Under the pieces are notes generated by a model that did not search any database, was not told the DNA's origin, and was given only the letters and a program-made list of their open reading frames with translations. DNA of 64,000 nt, from positions 1-64,000 of the forward strand of contig NZ_CP086115.1 of the NCBI RefSeq assembly GCF_016806835.2. The letters are read 5' to 3'. This document shows, one piece after another, positions 7,887-15,378 of this stretch; the first letter of the stretch is position 1; each line of letters opens with the position of its first letter. Both the position numbers and the translations under genes were made by a program. The DNA comes from Skermanella rosea (GTDB lineage: Bacteria > Pseudomonadota > Alphaproteobacteria > Azospirillales > Azospirillaceae).

Positions 7887-9314
7887 CTACAGCGCCCGGA
7901 CACGGGGGCCAGCACTCTGTGTTTTGGTTCTGATCCACTTCAGGAACTGCGAGGTGCTGTCCACGCGGTCGTCGTGTGTCGCGTTGGGGAACACGGTGAG
8001 TTCCTGTTCATAATCGAGCAGCCACGGCGCCGATTCCGGAAGGCTGACCAAGCCGCTCTCGACCTGCGCCGCCTGGGCGCGGGCGCGGGTTTCCTTGTCG
8101 GCTTCGGGCTCGATGGCGATGACAGGAAGCTTGCTCCCGTCGATCTTGAGGTCCTGTATCAGGGCCATGCCGCTCGCCTTGTCCTCGATCAGGACGGAAG
8201 TGGCATCCCATTTCAGGGCGTTGCTGATGACGGTGCGCTTCAGCTCCGGGTATTCCATCCGCTTGCAGAACACGTCGAGCAGGTGATAGCCCGTCCTCGT
8301 GACGCCCCATGTCGTGCAGCAGCTCGGATCGTTGTGCTCGGCCTTCTTGCTGGCGGTGTCCCAGCTCTGCACGATCATGTCGTAGTGATCGAGGCGGCGG
8401 CCGTAGCGGTGGCCATCGAGCCAAGCGAGCTGGAATATCCCGCCTTCGGCCGGCGTCGGCTCCTGCTGGTACTGGCTGGCGAAGGTGTACCGGTCGGCCG
8501 TTTTCATGGCCACCAGCTCCTCCGCCGTGTGCATCGTCTCCCAAAGGGCGGTGCCGTCTTCCTGCAGCGCCTTGATCTTGAGGTGGGCGAAGGGCATGCC
8601 GAGATGGCCGCCCAATGCGTAGCCGCTCGGGTCCATCTCATGCAGGCGCTGCATGACCAGCACGATAGGGGTGTGCCGGTTGTTCCGTCGGCTTTTCAGC
8701 GTCCCGGAGAAACGCCGGTTGATCTTGTCGCGCTTCGTCTTGCTGTCGGCGTCATCCGGCTTCAGCGGGTCATCCGAGATGATCGCCCCGGCAAAGAGCT
8801 GCCCCGGCTCATAGTCCAGCAGGCCCGCCCCGAAACCCGTGATAGGACCGCCGGCGGCGCCAGCTTTCAGGCCGCCGCCTTCCGTGGTCTTCCATAGCTT
8901 CTTGGCGTCCACGCTCTCCGCGATCTTCACCGGCCAGAGCCGCTGGAACTGCGGGCTGGTGATGATCTCCTTGGCCTCGTTGCTGTTATCGAGGGCCAGT
9001 TCGTCCGAGTAGCTGACGTGGATGAACTTCGCCTTGGGGTTCCGCGCGAACGTCTGCGCGATCCACATCTTCACGACGATCTCGGTCTTGCCGTATCGCG
9101 GTGGGAGGTTGATCACCAGGTTGGGGTATTCCCCGCTCTCGACCTTCTTCAGCGCATCGACGATGGCGAGATGGTGAGCATTGACCTGAAACTTGCGTCC
9201 CTGCAGCTCCTTGAAGAAGTAGCGGGTGAAGAACAGCAGATCGTTCTCACAGCGCCACTTGATGACCTTCAGTCGCTTGATCTCTTCAGGCGACGGATGC
9301 TCAGCATTCTTCAT
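7887..9314 (-). CDS. terL: Phage terminase large subunit (packaging ATPase/nuclease)
   Basis: The 475-residue enzyme drives DNA packaging. A Walker A variant (LPPRYGKTEIV, about residues 70-80) and FARNPKAKFIHVSYSDELA follow the pattern of DEAD-like terminases. GAIISDDPLKPDDADS carries the Walker B region. The RNase H-like nuclease half begins around MIVQSWDTASKKAEHNDPSCCTTWG with an acidic residue and continues with SVLIEDKASGMALIQDL. The N-terminus overlaps the small subunit gene by 14 bases. Length is typical of the gp17-type C-terminal nuclease family. Confidence 0.93.
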   Translation of the reverse strand: MKNAEHPSPEEIKRLKVIKWRCENDLLFFTRYFFKELQGRKFQVNAHHLAIVDALKKVESGEYPNLVINLPPRYGKTEIVVKMWIAQTFARNPKAKFIHVSYSDELALDNSNEAKEIITSPQFQRLWPVKIAESVDAKKLWKTTEGGGLKAGAAGGPITGFGAGLLDYEPGQLFAGAIISDDPLKPDDADSKTKRDKINRRFSGTLKSRRNNRHTPIVLVMQRLHEMDPSGYALGGHLGMPFAHLKIKALQEDGTALWETMHTAEELVAMKTADRYTFASQYQQEPTPAEGGIFQLAWLDGHRYGRRLDHYDMIVQSWDTASKKAEHNDPSCCTTWGVTRTGYHLLDVFCKRMEYPELKRTVISNALKWDATSVLIEDKASGMALIQDLKIDGSKLPVIAIEPEADKETRARAQAAQVESGLVSLPESAPWLLDYEQELTVFPNATHDDRVDSTSQFLKWIRTKTQSAGPRVRAL

Positions 9315-9681
9315 CGAGCGCTTGGGAGATGATCTGCGCCTCCCTCGGGCTCAGGTCTATCGTGCTGTGCTCGATGGGTCCGCCTTCAGGGCCGCTGTGT
9401 TCGATGGCCTTGCGCTTGGCGTGCTTGTACTGCGCCAGCTCGACCGCGGCCTTCATGCGCTGCTCGAAGGTGAAGCTGGGCAGCTCGATCAGCGAGCCGT
9501 CGAGGGTGACGATCTTCGGCCTGATCCGGCTGACATCGTCGTTGATCACATCGGCCAGGAACTCGAGCGGGTCGATCTGGGTGATGACGTCGACGTAGCC
9601 GACCGTCGCCAGCGTGCGCCTGTTGGGCGTGCCCTTCTGTCGGCCGCCCCGGCGTTCACCGGGTTTGGCTCCGCGAGACAT
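9301..9681 (-). CDS. Probable terminase small subunit (DUF5681-like)
   Basis: The 126-residue product starts MSRGAKPGERRGGRQKGTPN, the basic opening shared by DUF5681 and many small terminase-like proteins, and continues with a helical region (FEQRMKAAVELAQYKHAKRKAIEH) and a C-terminal STIDLSPREAQIISQALDE. Small terminase subunits recognise the packaging site and load TerL. The role is assigned mainly because the gene directly precedes and overlaps terL. Confidence 0.65.
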   Translation of the reverse strand: MSRGAKPGERRGGRQKGTPNRRTLATVGYVDVITQIDPLEFLADVINDDVSRIRPKIVTLDGSLIELPSFTFEQRMKAAVELAQYKHAKRKAIEHSGPEGGPIEHSTIDLSPREAQIISQALDEEC

Positions 9682-9708
9682 GTTTACTACCGTTTGCTAC
9701 TTTAGTGA

Positions 9709-9915
9709 TTAATGTTCTTCACTCTTTGACACGGGACCGTTCGGACCGTCCGTCAGGTCGATGCTGTCGGCCGCGAAGGTCAGGCTGACCTCCGTCGGCT
9801 CCCCCGCATACCCATGGATCGCGAAGGCCCGTACCTCGGGCAGCTTCTGGCCGTTCATCCAGACCTCGGCCTTGCCGCGGTACTGACGGATCGTGAATGC
9901 GGGGCGCTTGGGCAT
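9709..9915 (-). CDS. Small phage protein of unknown function
   Basis: A 68-residue protein (MPKRPAFTIRQYRGKAEVWM onward) predicted to be mostly beta strand, with EVSLTFAADSIDLTDGPNG near the C-terminus. It is the first gene after a terminator and directly precedes the terminase genes, so it probably starts the packaging/structural transcript. No family is recognised. Confidence 0.55.
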   Translation of the reverse strand: MPKRPAFTIRQYRGKAEVWMNGQKLPEVRAFAIHGYAGEPTEVSLTFAADSIDLTDGPNGPVSKSEEH

Positions 9916-9926
9916 GGATCGGTCAT

Positions 9927-9956
9927 GAAAAAGCCCCGCGACCGGAGGTGCGAGGC
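9927..9956 (-). terminator. Rho-independent terminator before packaging operon
   Basis: On the minus strand an imperfect GC-rich stem (AGCCTCGCACC pairing with GGTCGCGGGGCT, one bulge) is followed directly by TTTTTC. It ends the transcript of the DUF6456 gene and separates it from the terminase and head operon. Confidence 0.7.
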
Positions 9957-10075
9957 TACGTTAAGTGTTCAAAGGGAATAATCCAATTATGTTGAAGTAT
10001 AGCGAACTGACTCCGAGTCGTCAAGAGAGCATCAACAGAGAAACGCTTAAATCTAAATGGCGGATAAACAACCGA

Positions 10076-10969
10076 TCAGCGTTTGAGGAATGGCCCGTAG
10101 TATTTTCCGAGTTCCTGAAGACCTTCCTTGAGCCGAGGCATCTGTGAGCCGCGCCTCTCGTAGAGATCGTATCTCTGCGTGACGAGCAGCTTTCCGAGGC
10201 AGCAGACATCGAACACCATCTGCTGGCCGATGGTCCCGCCCACCTTCGAGAGGGCGGCACGCAGACGGTTGAGGGAGTCGAGGCGGGCCGGGGCGAAGTC
10301 GCGCCATCCACCGCCGGTCACGAAGTCGCGCGTCGGGTCCAGCACGGCGCCCGGCGGGATCTGGGCGTCCTCGAAATCGAAGTAGAGCTGCAGGCCTGCC
10401 TCGTACTCGCGAAGGGTGATCAGGTTGCGGTTCAGGTAGTGCTTCAGGGCCGGGTTCGGAGCCCGCGTGAAGCTTGCCACGGCGCCGCGGCCGAGGCCGG
10501 TGACCTCAATGCGGGGCGCGTCGATACCCTGCCTTGGGAGGACGACGATCTTCGGCGAGGCTGGCATGCTCGATGAGGACGCCGCCCCGGCGGTTCGGGC
10601 TTTCAGTTGCGCGTAAAAGGGTTTCGAGACGGTCCAGAAGGTGGGGGTCTGCCCCGGCTTCGCCAAACTCACGCCGTGTGTGTTCAATTCCCTGTCCTCG
10701 ACGCGAACCCACCCAACGGGTTCTTCGCTGGACGCCATGTCGGGATCGACGATGGCCGGGATGCCGTTCAGCAACACGCGATGGATCGTCGGGTTTCCGG
10801 GCGCCGTATCGGGATTGATGCCGGGCCAGCGATGCTGGGGAACTCCCGCCTGCTTGAGAGCGACGACCTGTTTTTCCGCCGCGGCCGATGCACGCCGCTC
10901 ACGGTTCCTGGCTTTACGCGCCTGTTTTTTCGTGTCGCTCAGAAAGGCCCCCGCCCTGATTGCACGCAC
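10076..10969 (-). CDS. DUF6456 domain protein, putative phage regulator
   Basis: The C-terminal third (LREYEAGLQLYFDFEDAQIPP, then LDSLNRLRAALSKVGGTIGQQMVFDVCCLGKLL and LKEGLQELGKYYG) follows the DUF6456 pattern found in alphaproteobacterial DNA-binding proteins. The N-terminus is lysine/arginine rich (KKQARKARNRERRAS). A GTG at 10969 preceded by AAGGAA gives 297 residues; an upstream frame to 11110 contains unlikely cysteine-rich sequence. Isolated between a terminator and an AT-rich upstream region, it may control late transcription, but this is inference. Confidence 0.6.
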   Translation of the reverse strand: MRAIRAGAFLSDTKKQARKARNRERRASAAAEKQVVALKQAGVPQHRWPGINPDTAPGNPTIHRVLLNGIPAIVDPDMASSEEPVGWVRVEDRELNTHGVSLAKPGQTPTFWTVSKPFYAQLKARTAGAASSSSMPASPKIVVLPRQGIDAPRIEVTGLGRGAVASFTRAPNPALKHYLNRNLITLREYEAGLQLYFDFEDAQIPPGAVLDPTRDFVTGGGWRDFAPARLDSLNRLRAALSKVGGTIGQQMVFDVCCLGKLLVTQRYDLYERRGSQMPRLKEGLQELGKYYGPFLKR

Positions 10970-11008
10970 TATATATGTAAATTCCTTATAAAGCTTTAAT
11001 GAGCAATA

Positions 11009-11022
11009 CACAAGACCTTGTG
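11009..11022. promoter_or_regulatory. Inverted repeat, candidate operator
   Basis: CACAAG and CTTGTG form perfect six-base arms with a two-base centre, 40 bases upstream of the GTG start of the DUF6456 gene in an otherwise gene-free 229-base stretch. A regulator-binding site is plausible. Confidence 0.35.
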
Positions 11023-11106
11023 GATTACTTGCGCCAGACCGCCGACACTTTACCTGACGGCTGTGGATATTCTGCATAGCGCAGGCGCAGGCCGCTCGGG
11101 GCAATG

Positions 11107-11137
11107 CCACGGGGAGGGGGCCGATCTCTCCCCGTGG
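11107..11137. other. Strong intergenic hairpin after the DarT-like gene
   Basis: Perfect ten-base arms (CCACGGGGAG and CTCCCCGTGG) enclose an eleven-base loop between the 3' end of the DarT-like gene and the DUF6456 promoter region. There is no following T run, so it may stabilise or process RNA rather than terminate by itself. Confidence 0.45.
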
Positions 11138-11198
11138 GGACGATCTCCCTTCCCCACCCCCTCGCGATTGGGATCTTGCGCCAAAGGATCATAGGGTA

Positions 11199-11909
11199 TC
11201 ACATTATGAACTCAGCAAAGCAAAGCGCACCTTCTCCACCCGGCCTTAACCATTGGAAATAGCCGTTCATGCACACTTCGAACGGACGCACATAGGTTGT
11301 TCGTTCCGGTCCAGGCAACTTATCCAGCTGCTCCTGCACATACTCGGCGCGTTCTTTTCGTTCATCCGTGTTTACCCAGGCTCCCACAACAAAACCGGGA
11401 TCTATCCCGCCGAAAACTTGCACCTCGGCATCGGGGTATGTAGGCAGGTAGGGGGGGATGCAAGTTTCCGCGCGGTAGGACTTTCCCCGGAACCCCACTG
11501 GAGGATACTGGTCTGAGAACATTCTGTTGAGGCTCCAGGCGCCAGTCCCAAAGTGGTGTTCTACGTCTTTCATTGCTGCGTTTCGACGGTAAAAGCGGCA
11601 CCTGCGTTTCCAAAGAATGCAGGGATCTAATAGGAGAACCACCCAGTAGGGGTGCCCGCACTTTCCATCCTTCGCCTGAAACATGCAGTGGTTGATGGAG
11701 TTAATCGACACCGAGACGGCCTCATTCTCCTCATCGAGCCGACTTTCACTGCTCGGGACGGCAGTAACATCTTCGCGTTCAAGCAAGCTCGATCGGGGGA
11801 GAAGGCCGTGCTGCACTATGGATTCGAGGTTATCAACCCGCGTGAAGTGCATGAGGAACTTTATTCTTAGCCGCTTGGCCTCATCTTCGATTGGGTTCCT
11901 GCGGTGCAT
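11199..11909 (-). CDS. DarT-like DNA ADP-ribosyltransferase (DUF4433)
   Basis: The 236-residue product matches the DarT family layout. The NAD-binding opening is FLMHFTRVDNLESIVQHGLL. It is followed by SVSINSINHCMFQ, a conserved RNAAMKDV segment, and PDAEVQVFGGIDPGFVVGAW carrying the ARTT-loop glutamate. DarT enzymes use NAD to ADP-ribosylate thymidine in single-stranded DNA and normally pair with the DarG antitoxin. No macrodomain gene lies beside it. Its upstream partner is a nuclease-like gene 51 bases away. The gene is less GC-rich than its neighbours, suggesting acquisition. Toxic, anti-phage or host-takeover roles are possible. Confidence 0.75.
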   Translation of the reverse strand: MHRRNPIEDEAKRLRIKFLMHFTRVDNLESIVQHGLLPRSSLLEREDVTAVPSSESRLDEENEAVSVSINSINHCMFQAKDGKCGHPYWVVLLLDPCILWKRRCRFYRRNAAMKDVEHHFGTGAWSLNRMFSDQYPPVGFRGKSYRAETCIPPYLPTYPDAEVQVFGGIDPGFVVGAWVNTDERKERAEYVQEQLDKLPGPERTTYVRPFEVCMNGYFQWLRPGGEGALCFAEFIM

Positions 11910-11960
11910 TTGTGCGCGCTCTACTTGTGGATTTGGTTGCGGGTTTTACGACAGAACCAC

Positions 11961-12887
11961 TTAGCCGCCGCCGGCTCGGACCGGAACGAACTCATACTCG
12001 CCGCCGCCGAGATCATGCGGGACGTACTCACGGGCTGCGCCGAGGACGCCGACCGGCAGCGCCGCGCGGGCCAGCGGGTTGTGCACCACGACGATGTCGA
12101 GCCCGCCGTTGAATTCATCGCTCCTCACCGATCCCATGACCGCGCTCACCCCCGCGTAGGACGGGTCGAGGAAGCTGTCGGTCGGCACCGGGCTGCCGTT
12201 GCGGCTCGGGACACTGGCGCGGTACGAGTGCCGGGCTTCCTCGGTGACGATGCGGTCGCCGCGGACCGGCACCTGGATCGGCCCGATCGGCAGCACCGCC
12301 TGCAGGATGATCGGAAGCGTGCTCGCCGCCTCCCACATGCCAAAGGCCGACAAGCGGCTTCCGTTCACGGCGATCACGTAGCATTCGTCGTCGGCCACGA
12401 TGCCCTGCTGCCGGTAGCCGGGGACGAGCTCCGCCACCCCGGTTCTGCGGTTGCGCCCGTTGCGCCCCTCGAGCTTCTCCCGCTTCTCCTTGATGGCGGC
12501 GGTCCAGCGCAGGAGCATGGCCTCGGCCGGAACAGTGACAACCCTGAACTCGCCAGCGGACGGGACCCGCAGGCACTCGGCAGGGATTCCGACGGGCTCG
12601 GGGCAGATCGCCTCGCACCACACCACTTTGCCGCCCGCCTCGAAGCGGAAATCTGGGCCGTGGTCAGCCGAAGTCAGGCGGCGGCCCTGGGCGCACAGGT
12701 GCCGCGCCAGCAGCATCTCCCAGACGCGCTGCCAGAACCTGCCGTCGTCGCCACTGGCGATCGCATCGACGAAGGTCGTGTCGGCCAAACCGGCCGCGTC
12801 GTACTCCCGCCACAGTGTCCCATAGTATTCCTGCGCGACCGTGTTGCCCGGGAACCGGCCGCAGATGTGCGCTGAGACCCTGTCCAT
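11961..12887 (-). CDS. PD-(D/E)XK nuclease-like protein next to DarT
   Basis: This 308-residue protein has a helical N-terminus with FWQRVWEMLLARHLCAQG, then SADHGPDFRFEAGGKVVWCEAICPEP. The aspartate in GPDF and the glutamate in WCEA fall where PD-(D/E)XK nucleases place metal-binding residues, but the third lysine is not evident, so activity is uncertain. The remainder (ECYVIAVNGSRLSAFGMW, LPIILQAVLPIGPIQVP) resembles a widespread uncharacterised family. It probably shares a transcript with the downstream DarT-like gene. Start chosen at the first ATG after an AT-rich promoter region. Confidence 0.5.
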   Translation of the reverse strand: MDRVSAHICGRFPGNTVAQEYYGTLWREYDAAGLADTTFVDAIASGDDGRFWQRVWEMLLARHLCAQGRRLTSADHGPDFRFEAGGKVVWCEAICPEPVGIPAECLRVPSAGEFRVVTVPAEAMLLRWTAAIKEKREKLEGRNGRNRRTGVAELVPGYRQQGIVADDECYVIAVNGSRLSAFGMWEAASTLPIILQAVLPIGPIQVPVRGDRIVTEEARHSYRASVPSRNGSPVPTDSFLDPSYAGVSAVMGSVRSDEFNGGLDIVVVHNPLARAALPVGVLGAAREYVPHDLGGGEYEFVPVRAGGG

Positions 12888-12912
12888 TTATCAACCCCGA
12901 CACGAAGTTCAT

Positions 12913-12932
12913 GCCCAATATAGACTATGGGC
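12913..12932. promoter_or_regulatory. Palindrome upstream of nuclease-like/DarT pair
   Basis: Arms GCCCA and TGGGC flank a TATA-rich centre with a further ATA/TAT match, 25-45 bases upstream of the start at 12887. The minus strand reads TATATT inside the palindrome, so an operator overlapping a promoter is likely. Confidence 0.4.
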
Positions 12933-12961
12933 AGATCGTTGATGAACGGTGTCCTGATCGG

Positions 12962-13147
12962 CTAGCCCACTGCCTCGCGGCATGGTTTTTCCGGCTGCAG
13001 GTCGGCCGACGGCGACCAGCCGTGCGGGAACAGCGCCGCGAGGTCGGGGCGGAATTCACGGGCGCGCTGCTCGCCGTGCATCAGCTTCAGCAGCCACCAG
13101 TCATGCTCGTGATGCGGCCCCGGTGCCTGGTCGGGTGTTCTGGTCAT
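12962..13147 (-). CDS. Small phage protein of unknown function
   Basis: A 61-residue protein with GPHHEHDWWLLKLMHGEQRAR in the middle. GAGGAAAG precedes the ATG. It is the last gene of the small-gene cluster before the DarT cassette. No family recognised. Confidence 0.5.
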   Translation of the reverse strand: MTRTPDQAPGPHHEHDWWLLKLMHGEQRAREFRPDLAALFPHGWSPSADLQPEKPCREAVG

Positions 13148-13183
13148 GGTTCTTACTTTCCTCTCTTAGCGATAGCATCTGTC

Positions 13184-13426
13184 TCACACGTCCTTCCGGT
13201 CGATGATCCGGACGCGCACCGTCAGGGGCCAGGCGACCAGCACGGAAAGCACGAGGTCGAACCACTGCGGGAGCCATGCGGGACGGAATATCTCGTCCTC
13301 GGGCTTGGCCGGGCGCACGATTTCCCGGATACGCCGGGATGGCATCATCGCCAGCAGGATCAGGAACGAGAAGCCGGTGGCAAAGTACAGCCACACCAGC
13401 GCGCCGATCACATCGAAAGTCGTCAT
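13184..13426 (-). CDS. Two-span membrane protein of phage small-gene cluster
   Basis: The 80-residue product has two hydrophobic segments (VIGALVWLYFATGFSFLILLAMM at residues 5-27 and WFDLVLSVLVAWPLTVRV near the C-terminus) linked by a charged loop. GGAGGAAC precedes the ATG and the start overlaps the previous stop (ATGA). Holin-like size and topology are noted, but no lysin lies nearby, so function is open. Confidence 0.55.
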   Translation of the reverse strand: MTTFDVIGALVWLYFATGFSFLILLAMMPSRRIREIVRPAKPEDEIFRPAWLPQWFDLVLSVLVAWPLTVRVRIIDRKDV

Positions 13427-13569
13427 ATTGTTCCTCCCGCACCGATCTTGTTTCCTGATGCGTCGTACTGAACGATGTGCATCAAGAGGTGCCTGATGCG
13501 CTCCTCGGCCTCGGCGACCGTGCCGTCCTCCGCCGGGATGACGTCGAACCTTCGGGCCACCGGATTCAT
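13423..13569 (-). CDS. Small phage protein, 48 residues
   Basis: The frame MNPVARRFDVIPAEDGTVAE... is joined to both neighbours by ATGA overlaps (13566-13569 and 13423-13426), which strongly supports translation. It is acidic and helical, without a recognised domain. Confidence 0.55.
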   Translation of the reverse strand: MNPVARRFDVIPAEDGTVAEAEERIRHLLMHIVQYDASGNKIGAGGTI

Positions 13570-13790
13570 ACGGCAGCCTGCCCCAGCGCTGAGGCCGCGA
13601 CACGGCGCACCCGCTCGTCTTCGTGCTTCATGAGCTCGGCGGCGATCGCCGCGATTTCCGGGCTGGTTTCCCGCCCAAGCCGGGCCTGCTCCACCATCTC
13701 GATGATGCGCTCCGCCTTACGCATCCCGTTGCCGTAGCTGTACTCGATCAGGTCAGCGATCTCGGTCGTCAGTTTGGTTCTCGCATCCAT
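13566..13790 (-). CDS. Small helical phage protein
   Basis: A 74-residue, charged, all-helical protein (MDARTKLTTEIADLIEYSYG onward), with ERVRRVAASALGQAAV at the C-terminus. A ribosome site (AGAGGAT) precedes the ATG. It heads a three-gene set coupled by overlapping start and stop codons. Function unknown. Confidence 0.55.
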   Translation of the reverse strand: MDARTKLTTEIADLIEYSYGNGMRKAERIIEMVEQARLGRETSPEIAAIAAELMKHEDERVRRVAASALGQAAV

Positions 13791-13815
13791 AAATCCTCTC
13801 TGGTTGGTAGGTTTG

Positions 13816-14073
13816 TCATTCAGGCAGCGGCACGCGCCTGCCGATTTCCCATGCCCGGACGGCGGCGAGCGCCCCCGAATGGATCAGTTCGTCGAGCAGG
13901 TCCTTCTCCGCGAAGCTGGCGACCTCGGCGTTGGTAACCGGCACCAGCACCCATTCCAGCCGGTCGGGGTCCGCAGTGACGTAAAGCCCGTCTGCGCACA
14001 TCTCGGCATCACAGAAGCCCTGCACGGCGAGAAGCTGGGAAACCCGGAAGCGGAAGTCGTCGAGCACGGTCAC
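13816..14073 (-). CDS. Small phage protein of unknown function
   Basis: A GTG start that overlaps the upstream stop codon (GTGA) gives 85 residues beginning with TVLDDFRFRVSQLLAVQGFC. The middle reads GLYVTADPDRLEWVLVPVTN. No family recognised; position in the early/middle operon suggests a host-interaction role. Confidence 0.5.
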   Translation of the reverse strand: MTVLDDFRFRVSQLLAVQGFCDAEMCADGLYVTADPDRLEWVLVPVTNAEVASFAEKDLLDELIHSGALAAVRAWEIGRRVPLPE

Positions 14074-14663
14074 GCCTCGCCCCCGGTGCTGTAGGTCAGC
14101 ATCTTCCACTGCTCGACCTGCTTCTGGGCTTCGCGTAGCGCTTCGGAACCGCCGCGCACCTTGGCCAGCTCGCGGCGCTCGAACTCGCGGACATACTCCA
14201 CCTCCCATGGCGGCACGAAGACGCGGCCTTCGACCATCTTCTTGCGGATGCTGACGTACATCGCCGCCGAGAGCGGCGGCTCGGGAGGATCAATGATGGC
14301 GATGATGTCGGAAGGCGCCGGGATATCGCTGTTGCCCGGCACGGCAACGTACTGGCGGAGCGCATCGAGGATGACATCCATCGCATAGCCCTGCAGCACC
14401 CAGCAGAAGCCCTCGACCAGAACCTCCAGCTCGGCGCCGGTCTTGCCGTACTGCTTCTGGAGCGCACAGACGTGCCCCATCGCTATCGCCAGCCGGGCCT
14501 TATCCTCCGGGCTGAATCCCTTCCTCTGCGCGGTATTTTGCGGCGAGACGCTCGGCCTCGGTGAGCCATTTGGACTTTCCGGGCGGAGCGTGACCAGCGC
14601 CTGATCGGCTGGCTTCGCCATTTCCACGATCCCGTGAACGGTACTCTTGAGCTGGGTTTCCAT
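14070..14663 (-). CDS. Phage protein overlapping the DUF1376 replication gene
   Basis: The 197-residue frame has a perfect ribosome site (AGGAGG, six bases before the ATG) inside the 3' end of the DUF1376 gene, so the two genes share 164 bases in different frames. The shared part encodes a low-complexity N-terminus. The rest is helical (DKARLAIAMGHVCALQKQYG, LEVLVEGFCWVLQGYAMDVI) and then SDIPAPSDIIAIIDPP. The position after a replication initiator suggests a helicase loader or replication accessory protein, but no ATPase motif is present. Confidence 0.6.
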   Translation of the reverse strand: METQLKSTVHGIVEMAKPADQALVTLRPESPNGSPRPSVSPQNTAQRKGFSPEDKARLAIAMGHVCALQKQYGKTGAELEVLVEGFCWVLQGYAMDVILDALRQYVAVPGNSDIPAPSDIIAIIDPPEPPLSAAMYVSIRKKMVEGRVFVPPWEVEYVREFERRELAKVRGGSEALREAQKQVEQWKMLTYSTGGEA

Positions 14664-15378
14664 GGGCTTCCTCCTGTCGTAGGGGTTTGGTGCGTTTGCT
14701 GATGCTGGCGGTGATGTCCTGGTCGAACATCGAAAGCGATCGCCGCGGCGGGTCGCGGCCGTCGGCGATGTGGCGCTTGATCACCGGCACGATGTCGGCC
14801 TCGAAGTCGGCGCCCGCATTGAGCCAGGCGATGACCGGGGCGGAGATGTAGAGGTAGCGGTTGCCGAACTGGTCGCTGATCCAGTCCACAATCCGGGTGG
14901 CTCTTGCGATGCGCTCTTCGGGTGTTTCGGCCTCAGGCTCACCCGCACGCGTTTCGGCGGCGGCCATATACGAAGAAGATTTATCTTCTGAGGAGAGATT
15001 GTGGTTGTGGTTGTGGTTAGTAGAGCCCGGCTTAGGCTTTGCTTTAGCATTGCTAGCCTTTCGCTTGCCGCCCTTTTTTCCAGCTTTTACACGGGCTTCG
15101 TGCTTTTGCTCCGCTTCCGTGATGATCTCTTCGGCCTTCTGATTACGCCAAACACCGTCAATCAGGGTGAAGAAGGAAGTGAGCACAAAGTCCACATCGC
15201 TACGTTCTTGCTCTAGCGATGCCCTAGCAATGCTAAAGCGGTGTTCATCAGGGATTGGCTTGCCGGTTGTATAGATATACCGGAGCAGCAGAATGAAAGC
15301 TCCATGCTGCGCCTGGGTGAGGTGCAGCGTCTTGGCGCTGTAGTCGCCCCAGTAGAAAGGATACCAAGGCTGGGTCAT
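14500..15378 (-). CDS. DUF1376 phage replication protein
   Basis: The 292-residue product opens with WYPFYWGDYSAKTLHLTQAQ followed by HGAFILLLRYIYTTGKPIPD, the DUF1376 signature of phage replication organiser-like proteins. It then has a lysine-rich linker with a histidine/asparagine run (TNHNHNHN) and a C-terminal helical domain (IARATRIVDWISDQFGNRYL). The ATG at 15378 overlaps the upstream stop codon and has GGAGGG before it. DUF1376 proteins usually bind replication origins. The C-terminal 55 residues overlap the next gene. Confidence 0.75.
   Translation of the reverse strand: MTQPWYPFYWGDYSAKTLHLTQAQHGAFILLLRYIYTTGKPIPDEHRFSIARASLEQERSDVDFVLTSFFTLIDGVWRNQKAEEIITEAEQKHEARVKAGKKGGKRKASNAKAKPKPGSTNHNHNHNLSSEDKSSSYMAAAETRAGEPEAETPEERIARATRIVDWISDQFGNRYLYISAPVIAWLNAGADFEADIVPVIKRHIADGRDPPRRSLSMFDQDITASISKRTKPLRQEEAHGNPAQEYRSRDRGNGEASRSGAGHAPPGKSKWLTEAERLAAKYRAEEGIQPGG

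Noticed and set aside
5841-8897. A plus-strand open frame of 1018 codons
   Set aside because: It lies antisense to portal, morphogenesis and terminase genes, which have clear family signatures and ribosome sites. High-GC third positions create long antisense frames; the translated product has no recognisable domain.
13184-13603. Holin assignment for the two-span membrane protein at 13.2 kb
   Set aside because: Size and topology fit, but there is no endolysin or spanin nearby and the gene sits in an early/middle small-gene cluster.
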